NCBI GenBank assembly: GCA_964462685.1
Contig: CAYWYR010000002.1
Location: forward strand, 124,001-188,000
From: CAYWYR01 sp964462685
GTDB lineage: Bacteria > Bacteroidota > Ignavibacteria > Kapaibacteriales > UBA2268
DNA: 64,000 bases
Reading direction: 5' to 3'
The translations under genes and the position numbers were made by a program. Positions 17,007-27,070 of this stretch are shown here, one piece after another. The notes beneath the pieces were generated by a model. It was not told where the DNA came from, did not search any database, and saw only the letters and a program-made list of their open reading frames with translations. How positions within the stretch are numbered: the stretch's first letter is position 1; each line of letters opens with the position of its first letter.

Positions 17007-20000
17007 TCAATCGGAAATTATGAATGAGCTAGTCCTGGAATCGCTCGGTGTTTGTAGTACCAAGAAGTAACTTCCGCGTGGCAAGTTTATAGCTTCGATA
17101 TTTACTTCATGATTGCCAGCTTCCATATATGCTTCCAAAAGGGTTTTGATCTTTTTGCCGGTATTGTCAAGTACATATAGAATAGTATGGCCTGCTTCGG
17201 CAAGTGATATGGTTACAATACCGGACTGAGCGATAGGATTAGGGGAAACATCACCTAGCTCTATATATCCGCGGCCGTCGAAAAGGCGGACGCCGCCTTC
17301 TTCACATAGATTGGCTACTTTTACCTCGCCCGAATTAGCTTCCAGTATAACTTTGGAGCTACCTTCATAAGAAAGGTTTGATATATTGAGCCTGGATATA
17401 GAGTCCATACCCATAGCTATACGGAAATCGATATTTCCGATAGTGCCGGAGTTAACGGCTTCTTCTGTTACAGGGAATGAGTAATTGACAGTTCTTTTCT
17501 GACCTACAGATGATACATCCGAAAAATCACCTAACGGTTCAAGCACAGTTACATCAAAAGTAAGATCGAAGTTAATTAGATGTGTTTTATCATCGAAGCT
17601 CAAAGTACTTTCTCCAACTGTAAGGGGCAGAGAAACTATTTCCCCCGGATCGGCTATATCACTTCCTATATCGAAGGTGAACCGATCAATTCGCTGTGGT
17701 ATTCCAACGCCACGCAGCAATACGCTTGTCGGCGAAGTTGGTGCGTTATGATAGATTTTTACGGTAGCTGCAAAAGGGGCTGATTCCAGCGGAGTGAATC
17801 TGAAATCGGCAGTCAGGATATCATCGATATCAAGCATTGAAGGTGCGAAAATATTGGCATAGCTGAAAAAATCACGCTCAATACCTATTATCTGAATGCT
17901 ATCGATATCGAGTGTCAATGCAGAGAAGTTCTGTAGTATTTCGATGGCGTTCAGGCTGATGGATTCCCCTATCTCAACATCACCGAAATCAAGGAATTCG
18001 GTTATCTGGAGAATACCAGGATCGACACCAATACCTGACAAGGGTACTATTACCCTATTCCCAGGATAATCGACGATAAGTTCCGCAGTTCTTTCACCTA
18101 CAGCGAGCGGAGTGAAAGATATATTAATCTCACGAGGGCTTTTCGAATCAATGATATATGGGGCAAACCCGTCGAGAATTGTAAATTCATTAGCATTTTC
18201 ACCCTCAATCCTGATATCAAATACATCGTATGCAAAATCAGAATCATTGAAGATGAAATTGGTGAACACAGAGTCAACAGTCTGCCTAACTACAGAACGG
18301 CCTATAGAAAGAGGGCTGCTTTCGATAATAGCGGTGGAAATAGCGAAAGCACAGTCTGTGGTATCCATCTGAAGGTCTCTTTCTTCGAGGTTCCAAACTT
18401 TTGCTGTCTCATCCCAGCTTGTTGTCAGTACTCTTGAAGCATCGAAGTTGAATTCCGCATAAGTAATATTTGACGTGTGCTCTCTGAATACATTTAGAGA
18501 ATCACCTGTTTCTGCATCCCAAAGAATAGCTATGCCATCATCACCACCGGTAATCAGCCAACTTCTTTCATTATCAAAGAAAAACTCAGCTGAATTGATA
18601 CGGGCACGATTAGTATGATTTACATTATAAAGGAAATTGCCAGTTTCGTACTCGTACATTAGACCGGGTTTCTCAAATGATTTACTTTCCGATATGAATA
18701 CATATCTGCCATCAGGAGATATCGAAGCGAATTCACCATAAGTTGTATTCTGACCTAGAACACGAGTGTCGAAATCTCTGATTTTTTGAAGCTCATCAGA
18801 GTCGATGTCAATTCTATATGAACCAGCTACCCCGCCTCTGTCTGTGAGATCAGTCAGGACAAACTCTTCTTTAATAGGATGTGCTTCTACCCCTGAGAGC
18901 TGCCATTTGTTCTGGAATGACTCATTGAAATCGTTATATTCGGTTAGGTATAAGCCCTGCTCGTAGTCCCATAAAATGATTTTAGAGTTAAAAGTGGAAC
19001 CTGAGGTTCGAGATATAGATAGCAATGTACCGCCACTGGTAAGATCGATATCGAGAATTGGCTGGGCTTGGCCTACCATACGTCTTTTTATTTCTCCAGT
19101 CTCAGTATCCCAAACGATGATCCTTCCATCCTTTGAGGCTGTGACAACCTCTGTTTCATCCAGTGAGAACATGATATCTGTAATAGCTTGATTATGGCCC
19201 TGCGGGTCTTCAAACTCGCGAATCAGACTCCCTGTATTTGAGTTCCATAATCTAACTGAACTTGATTCCGAAGCGGTAAGCACGAGTGACCCATCAGACG
19301 AAAAGACAGCTTTGTTTATAAGTGAATCATGGGGAAGATCGAGCGTGCGGCCGATATTGTTTGGCCAAAGCTGAATAGCACGTACAAGGCATTGGTCAGA
19401 AACTGTATTAGGTACTTCCCAGCGGTAATTAAGATCGACTACGTTTGTAGCAAGAGTATCCCAGTTTTGGCCGAGATCAACTGAATATTCAAGCTGAATA
19501 ACATCTTTTGGTAATACGCCAGTCCACTCGATATTAAATGTATCTCCTACGATGAGAGTCTGGCCGCACTCAGGGGCAAGCAACTGTATGGTTTCCTCAT
19601 TCGGAGGTGTGTTCGGGAATCCGCCAGTAATTAGTACTTCGTTACCATCGCATGCGTTGGAGTAAACTACTAATTTTGTGAACACAATTGCACTATCAAC
19701 AGGATTGAAAGTAACCTCAACATTATGAGCTTGATCTTTACCGACGGCTATCGTCTGATCTACATTACCACCAGTTATCTCAAAAACACCGTTGTAGTCG
19801 TTCTCAATCCTAATAGAATCGATAAATATTTCGCTATTGCGGGCTATTAGGCTTACATTCAGGTTTTTCGACTCACCTGGCAGTACTGATGAAAAGCTCA
19901 AGAATCCTGGATCTGATTCAATAAGCGGTCGGAGCGCGTCCAATATCTCAAACTCCCTTGTTACCTGCAGAGTATCGAAAAGTGAGATGCTGAACCTGTG

Positions 20001-20834
20001 TTCTGTATCGCAGTTAAGTATATCAAGCAGTTCTACATTATATGGTGTCTGGGCACGAGAATTAAGTACTGCCGCAGCTGAGATATCATCTGTATCTTCA
20101 TAGCTGCGGATTTTGTCAAAATAAAGCCCGCCGGTGCTTTCCACTATTGTTTTCAGGCCAGGGTTAATTGCCCTAACAAAAAACGCGGTATTAACGGTAA
20201 CATTTTGTTCTGTCAATGCTGCGAGAACGGATGTATCAAATGTGTTAAAGTCCTTTGTGATCAATAGAACAGATACATTCTCATCCTTATATCTGTCAAG
20301 ATAATTTAGAAGGCCAGTAGCGGGAAATTTGAATGCGGCATCGAGATTTGAGAAAACCGAGTTATCCACGAAATCAAGAGCCTGCTTAACATCATTATAG
20401 TTAACTGTTTTATCGCTGATAAGATCGGCTACATCGCTAAATGCTATAAGGGAGACTTGCTCTTCGCTTCCGTCCAGATAGTTCATATAGTCGCCGACCA
20501 TTTGTTTTGCGGCATTGAACAGTGAATTCTGCCCACCTACATTTGAAATTCCGGCATCAAAAAGAATTACGTGGTGATTTGTAACTCTTTTCTCGTTATT
20601 TCCATCTATAAGGGAACTGATACTGAGTTCTCTACCGTTATCAAGGGCAAGAAACTGCTGGCTTGTAAAGTTCAGAGAGTTGAGCGAGCTATCAACCAGA
20701 TAAAAAGAAGCAGTAAGTTCAGGATAATTCTCATATTCATAATCAGTCAGGATCAACCTGTTTTCAGCTCCGTTCTGAGCTAAAAGCGGTAATCCCAAAA
20801 GGATAAAAAGAGTAAAAGAGATTATGTTTTTCAT
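17007..20834 (-). CDS. vWA/WD40 mosaic protein with T9SS sorting domain
   Basis: A 1275-residue secreted protein. Order: signal peptide (1-20, ending PLLAQ); a von Willebrand A-like domain (about 85-270) whose MIDAS reads DAGIS from D93, so the first serine of DxSxS is glycine; a choice-of-anchor/ASPM-like beta domain (about 300-405); a sandwich domain with EWTGVLPKDVIQLEYSVD; at least four WD40-like repeats (about 500-820, e.g. VFSSDGSLVLTAS, RLWNSNTG, VWDTETGEI); two more anchor-type beta domains (about 840-1080); a further beta domain; and a C-terminal type A T9SS sorting domain (about 1190-1275, ending RGSYFLVLQTPS-TSSFIIS). It should be exported by Sec then T9SS. Ligand and function are unknown. 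It is monocistronic and divergent from the gene at 20941. Confidence 0.85.
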   Translation of the reverse strand: MKNIISFTLFILLGLPLLAQNGAENRLILTDYEYENYPELTASFYLVDSSLNSLNFTSQQFLALDNGRELSISSLIDGNNEKRVTNHHVILFDAGISNVGGQNSLFNAAKQMVGDYMNYLDGSEEQVSLIAFSDVADLISDKTVNYNDVKQALDFVDNSVFSNLDAAFKFPATGLLNYLDRYKDENVSVLLITKDFNTFDTSVLAALTEQNVTVNTAFFVRAINPGLKTIVESTGGLYFDKIRSYEDTDDISAAAVLNSRAQTPYNVELLDILNCDTEHRFSISLFDTLQVTREFEILDALRPLIESDPGFLSFSSVLPGESKNLNVSLIARNSEIFIDSIRIENDYNGVFEITGGNVDQTIAVGKDQAHNVEVTFNPVDSAIVFTKLVVYSNACDGNEVLITGGFPNTPPNEETIQLLAPECGQTLIVGDTFNIEWTGVLPKDVIQLEYSVDLGQNWDTLATNVVDLNYRWEVPNTVSDQCLVRAIQLWPNNIGRTLDLPHDSLINKAVFSSDGSLVLTASESSSVRLWNSNTGSLIREFEDPQGHNQAITDIMFSLDETEVVTASKDGRIIVWDTETGEIKRRMVGQAQPILDIDLTSGGTLLSISRTSGSTFNSKIILWDYEQGLYLTEYNDFNESFQNKWQLSGVEAHPIKEEFVLTDLTDRGGVAGSYRIDIDSDELQKIRDFDTRVLGQNTTYGEFASISPDGRYVFISESKSFEKPGLMYEYETGNFLYNVNHTNRARINSAEFFFDNERSWLITGGDDGIAILWDAETGDSLNVFREHTSNITYAEFNFDASRVLTTSWDETAKVWNLEERDLQMDTTDCAFAISTAIIESSPLSIGRSVVRQTVDSVFTNFIFNDSDFAYDVFDIRIEGENANEFTILDGFAPYIIDSKSPREINISFTPLAVGERTAELIVDYPGNRVIVPLSGIGVDPGILQITEFLDFGDVEIGESISLNAIEILQNFSALTLDIDSIQIIGIERDFFSYANIFAPSMLDIDDILTADFRFTPLESAPFAATVKIYHNAPTSPTSVLLRGVGIPQRIDRFTFDIGSDIADPGEIVSLPLTVGESTLSFDDKTHLINFDLTFDVTVLEPLGDFSDVSSVGQKRTVNYSFPVTEEAVNSGTIGNIDFRIAMGMDSISRLNISNLSYEGSSKVILEANSGEVKVANLCEEGGVRLFDGRGYIELGDVSPNPIAQSGIVTISLAEAGHTILYVLDNTGKKIKTLLEAYMEAGNHEVNIEAINLPRGSYFLVLQTPSDSRTSSFIISD

Positions 20835-20940
20835 AGCTTTACAAACCTTATTGCGACATTAAATCGTATTCAATCAAAAACTCTACCATTTTTTGTCGTA
20901 CATTAAATCAATTACAAAATTACAGCCAAATAACTTAAAT

Positions 20941-21879
20941 ATGAATTACAAAGTACTTGTTTACAGCCTAATTTTAACGGCATTTCTGAATATTAGTTCA
21001 TCTGTGGAAGTTTCTGCACAGATTGAGCCTTTTATCGAGGATAAACTCCGCAAATCTGATAGTAAGAACGAAATCAAGAATATGGACCACGTAGAATGTG
21101 TATCCTATCAGATGGCCCCGGGTGACGTAGCGAAATACAGAATCGTATCAAGCGATAGTATAGTAGTGTTGGGCGAGCCTACCCTATTCAGGCAGAGAAT
21201 CGAAGAGCATACACTGACTTGTGACTCAGTTATCAATGACCGTATTTTTTACAGCCATAATATGACAGATTATGTTTCGATGGAAAGCAAAGGTTATGTG
21301 ATGGACGTTAAAAGAACTGACAGCCCATGGAAAGGCGTGACTACTTGGATAGAGATAGATACGATGGGCAATAGACTCAATAGCAGCTCAAATTTGGATA
21401 ACGCTATGCAGTCCCCTGGCGGGTCATTTCAGCCTATGATATTGCCAATACTAGATTTCGGCTGTAGGTATATAGGTGAAAAGTGGACTTTCAAGAACAA
21501 GTTCAACACACCGGAAACCGGTTTCCCGGCTCCGGAATGGGATGAACATATTATATATGCTATGCGCCCCCCTCTTGACACTCTTGGAAGGAACGTAATA
21601 AAATTAGAGCTTAACAAAACAGCGCTGAACAGGCTGGATGTGCCTATGTCGCGGGATGATATGATGCAGGTAGTAAGCGCCCAGAACACATTCGGTTATC
21701 TCTTTTTTGATAGAGAAATCGGCCTGCCGATTATTCAGGATGTATCCTCTGAGAACAAAGGGAAAATTTATGGTTTGAGTGAGAAACCTCAGGAAGTCCA
21801 ATACTATTACGATACCAAAATAATACTGGAAAGCTACGTCAAGTCAGGTAAGAAAGAAGTGTATTCATACAAACCCTGA
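20941..21879 (+). CDS. Hypothetical secreted protein
   Basis: A 312-residue protein from the ATG at 20941, chosen because it begins a clean signal peptide (MNYKVLVYSLILTAFL, ending near VSAQ); an upstream ATG at 20893 would add 16 polar residues before it. The mature part begins after Gln and is a soluble, mixed beta-strand protein with few cysteines. I do not recognise a domain. It is probably periplasmic or outer-membrane associated. The stop lies 11 bases before pepF, on the same strand, so they are likely one transcript. Confidence 0.7.
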   Translation: MNYKVLVYSLILTAFLNISSSVEVSAQIEPFIEDKLRKSDSKNEIKNMDHVECVSYQMAPGDVAKYRIVSSDSIVVLGEPTLFRQRIEEHTLTCDSVINDRIFYSHNMTDYVSMESKGYVMDVKRTDSPWKGVTTWIEIDTMGNRLNSSSNLDNAMQSPGGSFQPMILPILDFGCRYIGEKWTFKNKFNTPETGFPAPEWDEHIIYAMRPPLDTLGRNVIKLELNKTALNRLDVPMSRDDMMQVVSAQNTFGYLFFDREIGLPIIQDVSSENKGKIYGLSEKPQEVQYYYDTKIILESYVKSGKKEVYSYKP

Positions 21880-21890
21880 CTTATCAAGAA

Positions 21891-23693
21891 ATGAGCAACC
21901 AGATCCCGAGTTACAAAGACAGAAAAGACATACCAGACCAGTATAAATGGGATTTTACCCATATTTATGATAGTGAATCAGAATGGAATTCGGACTATGA
22001 GAGAATCGAGAATTCCTATAAATCCATAACGGAGTATAAGGGTAAGGTAACAGAATCCAAAGATACTCTTTTAGCGTTACTTAAGGAAGATGAGAAGATA
22101 GGCACTGTACTTGGGAAGCTATATCTCTACGCCTTCCTGACAAAAGACGTTGATATGAAGAGCTCTGAAGCGATGACCAGGTTCGGTAGGATTCAGGGTT
22201 TGGCAGCAAGAATAAGTGCGGACACTTCATTTATCATCCCTGAGATCATGGATACCGATGAGGATACGATCCAATCATATTTGAAGGATGAAAAACTCGA
22301 AATATATTCCCAGTTTTTCGATAATCTGAACAGGAAGAGAAAGCATACACTCAGCGGGAAAGAGGAAGAAATATTATCAAGGTTATCGCCGGTTCTGGCG
22401 GCACCATATAATAGTTTCTCGCTACTGAAAAGTACGGATATGGAGTTTCCGAGTGTTGATATCGATGGTGAAGAGACTCAGCTAAGTGACGGTACATACT
22501 CATCTATGATGTATCACCAAAACGGTGATGTCAGGCAGTCTGTATATAAGAACTATTACAAACCTTATATTTCGCACAAAAACACACTTGCCAGTACTCT
22601 GGATACGGCTATAAAATCGATGACGATTCAAGCTGGTATCAGAAACCATGAAAGCAGCCTGCATTCCAGTTTGCACAGTAATAATATCCCTGTAGAGTTT
22701 TTCCATACCACAGTTGATAAAGCTAAAGAAAACTCTGATCTTTTACAGAGATGGGCCCGCATAAAAGCCAAAAAACTCGGCAAACAAACTATATCCCCTT
22801 ATGATACTTATGTATCGCTATTCAATAACGCTGGTGATAAATATCACTATCCTGATACTGTAAAGCAAGTAATGGAAGGCCTTTCTCCTCTAGGGCAGCA
22901 GTATCTAGATGATGTAAAGGAAGCTATAGACAACAGAAGAATCGACGTATATGAAACCTCTGGCAAAAGAAGCGGGGCATACTCTTCTGGTACTACATTT
23001 GGTGTTGTGCCTTATGTACTTTTGAACTGGGGCAATACATTGAATGATGTATTTACTTACGTTCACGAGCTTGGGCATAATATGCACTCGCTCTATACGG
23101 GTAATTCCCAACCTTATGTTTATGCGGGTTACTCTATTTTTCTAGCTGAGGTGGCTTCGATAACCAATGAGGCTCTTCTTCATAAATATCTTGAGAGCAA
23201 AACGGATTCTACGCAGTCCAAACTATATCTTCACGAGCTATTTCTTAATAAGTGTTTGACTACATTTTATAGGCAACTTCAGTTTGCTGACTTTGAGAGA
23301 ACAGTGCACGCAAAATCTGAAAGCGGCATGCCACTTACCCCTGATTATCTGACAGAGACTTACGGTAATATCTTTAATGAATTTTGGGGTGACACTGTTA
23401 TACTTGAGGAGGAAGAGGTATATTCATGGACAAGGATACCACATTTTTACTATAACTTTTATGTTTACCAGTATGCTACCGGCCTAGTTGCCGGAGAATG
23501 GTTGGCGGAAAAGATCTATTCAGGAGACAAGGGTTCACTGGATAAGTATCTTGGCTTTCTTCATGCAGGTAAATCGAAATATCCGATGGAAATATTGGCA
23601 GAAGCTGGTGCGGATTTAAGAACAGAAGCACCTTTCGAAAGTTTCTTCAAAAAGATGAAAGAATCATTGGACTTTATCGAATCGAATATGTAA
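21891..23693 (+). CDS. pepF: Oligoendopeptidase F (M3 metallopeptidase)
   Basis: A 600-residue cytoplasmic zinc peptidase that cuts medium-size peptides. The zinc site is VHELGHNMHSLY with H392, E393 and H396; the third ligand is the glutamate in IFLAEVASITNEALL about 25 residues on. The N terminus (YKWDFTHIYDSESEW) and the GAYSSGTTFGVVPYVLLNW segment are typical of PepF. The C-terminal YQYATGLVAGEWLAEKI block contains the usual substrate-side tyrosines. Length is normal (about 600). It follows the secreted hypothetical gene by 11 bases and converges on the GldM-like gene; a long hairpin spans the junction at 23710-23750. Confidence 0.95.
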   Translation: MSNQIPSYKDRKDIPDQYKWDFTHIYDSESEWNSDYERIENSYKSITEYKGKVTESKDTLLALLKEDEKIGTVLGKLYLYAFLTKDVDMKSSEAMTRFGRIQGLAARISADTSFIIPEIMDTDEDTIQSYLKDEKLEIYSQFFDNLNRKRKHTLSGKEEEILSRLSPVLAAPYNSFSLLKSTDMEFPSVDIDGEETQLSDGTYSSMMYHQNGDVRQSVYKNYYKPYISHKNTLASTLDTAIKSMTIQAGIRNHESSLHSSLHSNNIPVEFFHTTVDKAKENSDLLQRWARIKAKKLGKQTISPYDTYVSLFNNAGDKYHYPDTVKQVMEGLSPLGQQYLDDVKEAIDNRRIDVYETSGKRSGAYSSGTTFGVVPYVLLNWGNTLNDVFTYVHELGHNMHSLYTGNSQPYVYAGYSIFLAEVASITNEALLHKYLESKTDSTQSKLYLHELFLNKCLTTFYRQLQFADFERTVHAKSESGMPLTPDYLTETYGNIFNEFWGDTVILEEEEVYSWTRIPHFYYNFYVYQYATGLVAGEWLAEKIYSGDKGSLDKYLGFLHAGKSKYPMEILAEAGADLRTEAPFESFFKKMKESLDFIESNM

Positions 23694-23709
23694 TTCTAAC
23701 GAGAGTTCT

Positions 23710-23750
23710 AATCTGAAAAGTCAGTTTTTCCAAATCTGGCTTTTCAGATT
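23710..23750. terminator. Hairpin between converging pepF and GldM-like genes
   Basis: A 15-bp stem with one wobble position (23710-23724 with 23736-23750) and an 11-base loop containing TTTTTCC. It covers the last codons and stop of the GldM-like gene. No T run follows on either side, so its role as a bidirectional terminator is only suggested by its place between converging genes. Confidence 0.4.
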
Positions 23751-25163
23751 CATTCCGTCTATAGCCTGTACCGTTATTTTATCAATAGGTGATGCCATAT
23801 TAACCCTGAATTTCTGCTCGTAGCAACCATCGCCACACTGACGTGCCTCGCCAAAGAGTTCGGATACAGACTCGGGCCCTGGAGAGATAATTAATTCTTT
23901 TACCAGCTGGGGTTTATCTTTTGTGCCCCCGTAAGCACGAGTACGAACAATATAGGTGTTGTCCCCTGTTGGGTTTACATCGACTATAATAGGCTCTGGG
24001 GGTTTAACTATATCAATAGCTTTGGATGTTGATACCAATCTTCCGTTGATGAATCTTATCAGCCTTGCGCGTTTAGAAATATCCGACAACTCCGGTGTAT
24101 ATTCAATACTGCTTGCTCCCCTGATAGAGTTTACTGTATCTGAACCGAGAAGTAATACGCTTCTGTATTCGAATTCTGCCACTGGGGGGTAATTTGGCTT
24201 TATTCTGTAAGATACATTGGGAAACATCTGATCTGGAAGTTCTGGTTCGGTAAGGGCTATAGGCTCAACACTGAAAGTAACTGAAGTCGATGTACCGCTA
24301 ATCCTGTGCTGTGCACTAAGAGTAATATCCGCTTTATTATAGAGTGGAGCTAACCCTCTGATAGTTATGTACTTAGGTGATATATCGATTATGGAAGGGT
24401 TAACAGAGCTATCATCTGACTTGATATTTATGCCGCCTTTTAGATCATCAGCTGTAGCCCCAAAGATATTTATTCTGTTCTGCCATGGCTCGCGTGAAAT
24501 AGACTGTACAACGGTCTTGCTTGGTTGTAACTCAAAAGAGTTATTGAAAACAGATATTGCTGTATTCTGTGGCTGGCTGAGTTCAGCTATAGTTAAGCTA
24601 TCTGCCTGTGAGATGTCGATCTGTGAACTCTGATCAAGGAAAGTAGAGACAGTGAACTCTCTTGTGCTTTCGCCTATGGATATCGCTACTACATATTCAT
24701 CAGCATCGATTTTTCCTTTATAAAGCCCATCCATATTTCCCATCGGCATCCACACAAAGCGATAACTAACATCATCGATTTTTTCTAATTTGAATTTTTC
24801 GGTGTCGAAAGAACCTTGAAAAGTATATGAGCTGTTGAAGTTAAGGTTTGTGATGTTAACTTCTGGCTGTTGGTTGCCATTTACCCTATCAATTATAATA
24901 GAGTTAATTGTGTCGGCGTAGTTAATGCTGACAGTAGAATCATTGCTGGAAAGGGATAGAAGTAGTTTGGATTTTTCAAGATATATCTCAGATAGATATT
25001 CGGCATAGAGATTGGTATCAATATCACTGGTTTCATTGCCGTTATCGCTATCTAATATGCTTACCGTACCTACAGGTATCAACAGTACCAGTGCTATAAG
25101 GTATAGTACAAAGTATATATCGACTTTCTGCCTATGGCCTGGGTTACTTTTGGTCTTGGCCAT
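23721..25163 (-). CDS. GldM-like T9SS motor periplasmic subunit (divergent)
   Basis: A 480-residue bitopic protein, close to the length of GldM/PorM (about 510). The N terminus HRQKVDIYFVLYLIALVLLI forms one transmembrane helix directly preceded by R-Q-K, as in GldM where the arginine at this place (Arg9 in Flavobacterium GldM) is part of the proton-driven motor. The rest (about residues 40-480) is periplasmic and made of several beta-rich domains, as expected from the four-domain GldM rod, but I cannot align those domains by eye. The gene overlaps the GldL-like gene by 20 bases in the GldL-GldM order. The assignment is inference from topology, motif and synteny; the alternative is an unrelated anchored beta protein. 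Confidence 0.6.
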   Translation of the reverse strand: MAKTKSNPGHRQKVDIYFVLYLIALVLLIPVGTVSILDSDNGNETSDIDTNLYAEYLSEIYLEKSKLLLSLSSNDSTVSINYADTINSIIIDRVNGNQQPEVNITNLNFNSSYTFQGSFDTEKFKLEKIDDVSYRFVWMPMGNMDGLYKGKIDADEYVVAISIGESTREFTVSTFLDQSSQIDISQADSLTIAELSQPQNTAISVFNNSFELQPSKTVVQSISREPWQNRINIFGATADDLKGGINIKSDDSSVNPSIIDISPKYITIRGLAPLYNKADITLSAQHRISGTSTSVTFSVEPIALTEPELPDQMFPNVSYRIKPNYPPVAEFEYRSVLLLGSDTVNSIRGASSIEYTPELSDISKRARLIRFINGRLVSTSKAIDIVKPPEPIIVDVNPTGDNTYIVRTRAYGGTKDKPQLVKELIISPGPESVSELFGEARQCGDGCYEQKFRVNMASPIDKITVQAIDGMNLKSQIWKN

Positions 25164-25944
25164 TTATTCTGCTTTCTAGGATTTTGCTTATCTCTGTCCG
25201 TACTTGGTCTTCAATGATCTTGGATGATAGTTTTTCGGCAACTATGCTGAATTTACCCAGATTCTCGTTGAACTTGTTTAGCTCTTCATTAGTTTTCGCC
25301 ATTTTGATCAGCATTTCCGGGTTTGGGGAGGATATATCGGAAACCGCGATACTTATCTTCCTCATTTCAGCCACAAGGTTGGAAGTATTGTAGTTGTGGG
25401 ATTCGAGCTGTTTTGATATTTTATCAAACTGAACAGAAACCGCTGCCAGATCACGCCCTATCTCTCCAATCTCGTCAAGTAATTCGGATTGCATATCAGA
25501 ATCCAGGCTATCAGAGTCTGATACAGAAAATACCGCTGGGGGTGAAAAATACATGGTTATGAAGACCAAAAGCAGCAAAAACGACTCGAATATTATCCCG
25601 CCAACGACCCATTCGGTACCCACTGAATCGGTAAACCTTGTAAGGCCTACAATAACCAAAAGTATAGCCGCCCCGAGATACACAAGAGAATTTATCGTAG
25701 AGTAATAATTTCGGTTGATAATCTCTTCCATCCATATAGTGAAGCCGCCCCAAGTGCCGGGCCTGCCAGCTATTTCGGGTGAATCGCTATCATATTGCTG
25801 GAGTTTGGATGGGTTAATGGCCACTGACAATGTAGAAGAGAGGCTGTTGAGAACAGACTTTTGCTCTTCGAAGCGTAACTTATCATATAGATTGCGGAGT
25901 ATGCTTCTACCTTCTTTGGTATTTATAGATGACAGAGTGTACAT
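25144..25944 (-). CDS. GldL-like T9SS motor membrane subunit (divergent)
   Basis: A 266-residue protein with an 80-residue cytoplasmic N terminus, two adjacent transmembrane helices (about 84-104 and 110-133) and a C-terminal coiled coil (about 145-255). The helices read YLGAAILLVIVGLTRFTD and VVGGIIFESFLLLLVF, then end FSPP. This resembles GldL, whose helices contain GAA...VG...K-x-T and a buried glutamate before an FEP-type ending; R103 and E120 here stand where GldL has its key lysine and proton-carrying glutamate. The coiled coil in the cytoplasm also fits GldL. The long N terminus is unusual. It lies 5 bases after the LptF/G-type permease and overlaps the GldM-like gene. gldK, gldN and sprA are not in the window. 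Confidence 0.62.
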   Translation of the reverse strand: MYTLSSINTKEGRSILRNLYDKLRFEEQKSVLNSLSSTLSVAINPSKLQQYDSDSPEIAGRPGTWGGFTIWMEEIINRNYYSTINSLVYLGAAILLVIVGLTRFTDSVGTEWVVGGIIFESFLLLLVFITMYFSPPAVFSVSDSDSLDSDMQSELLDEIGEIGRDLAAVSVQFDKISKQLESHNYNTSNLVAEMRKISIAVSDISSPNPEMLIKMAKTNEELNKFNENLGKFSIVAEKLSSKIIEDQVRTEISKILESRINGQDQK

Positions 25945-25949
25945 CGTAG

Positions 25950-27041
25950 TTAAGTGTTAGTCCTATATATGATAAAGATAGCTATAGCAAAGAAGATTAT
26001 ATTGGCCGACCACGCCATAAGTATGGGATCGATAGCCAAAGTTGAACCCAGGGATAAGCTGAGTTTTGTAAAGATAAGATACAAAAAGGATATTACAAGA
26101 GCAGCGGATATCTGTACTGCGACCCCACCTTTCTTTTTAATAGATGCAAACGGTACGCCAAAAAGCACGACAATGATATTAGCAAAGGGATATGCGTACT
26201 GGCCGTAGTAATCTATGAGCTGTTCCCTAATATCTTTTCCTCCTTTTTCGAGGAATTTGATATACTCCCAGTTTTCATCGAAGTCCATCTCATCTGGTGT
26301 TCTAACTAGCGTGAGTATATCTTCGTGAGTGATCGTGAGATCAACGGACATACTGTCCCTTCTGAATGTTTTTACACCGGAATCAGTAAATATCCTTTCG
26401 ATAACCTGCCGGAACTTCCAGTTCCCTGCTACGCTATCCCATTTCATAGCATTGGCCTCTATTGTTCTTTCCAGCCTAGGGCTATCGTTATTATCGAAAG
26501 TTTCGAGCCTAATCCTATTGCCGACTTTATTGACAGCGGAATATGAATTGATGGTGAGATTTTCGAGCGGTGTGTTCCTAAGGTATAGATCATAGAGAGA
26601 GGATGTAGTGCTGATTTTCTTCAAATCTGTCCTATCAATCTCAATTTTTCTCTCGTTTGCCTCCGGTACTATCCAACCATTGAAATAAAGGTGCCCCGCA
26701 GCAACTAACAGACTAACTAAAACAAGAGGAAACATGAGTCTGTAAAGGCTCATACCTCCTGTCTTCATAGCGGTGATCTCATTATTGCCCGCCATTTTAC
26801 CAACAGAAAACAGTATGCTTATTAGCATAGCAACAGGAAGCAGAATCTCCAGAATACCAGGGAAGAAGTAAATATAGTATTCAGCTATTCTGAGAACCGG
26901 TACATCATTGTTAATGAATTCATCGAGATTTTCGAGAAGACTTACCACAAGGAAGATTACATAGAGTGCAAATACACTGAACACCAATGTGAGCAAAAAT
27001 TGCTTAAGTACATATCTATCTATTTTACTGAAGAGAATCAA
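25950..27041 (-). CDS. LptF/LptG family permease
   Basis: A 363-residue inner-membrane protein of the YjgP/YjgQ family that forms the LPS-extracting LptB2FG transporter. The start MILFSKIDRYVLKQFLLTLVFS is typical, NEITAMKTGGMSLYRL is the coupling-helix motif contacting LptB, a periplasmic beta-jellyroll follows, and three more helices close the protein with PFASIKKKGGVAVQISAAL. It cannot be told from sequence whether it is the LptF or LptG partner. It sits 29 bases after the flippase and 5 before the GldL-like gene. Confidence 0.9.
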   Translation of the reverse strand: MILFSKIDRYVLKQFLLTLVFSVFALYVIFLVVSLLENLDEFINNDVPVLRIAEYYIYFFPGILEILLPVAMLISILFSVGKMAGNNEITAMKTGGMSLYRLMFPLVLVSLLVAAGHLYFNGWIVPEANERKIEIDRTDLKKISTTSSLYDLYLRNTPLENLTINSYSAVNKVGNRIRLETFDNNDSPRLERTIEANAMKWDSVAGNWKFRQVIERIFTDSGVKTFRRDSMSVDLTITHEDILTLVRTPDEMDFDENWEYIKFLEKGGKDIREQLIDYYGQYAYPFANIIVVLFGVPFASIKKKGGVAVQISAALVISFLYLIFTKLSLSLGSTLAIDPILMAWSANIIFFAIAIFIIYRTNT

Positions 27042-27070
27042 TTAGATGTAAACCTATATATTCCAACAAC

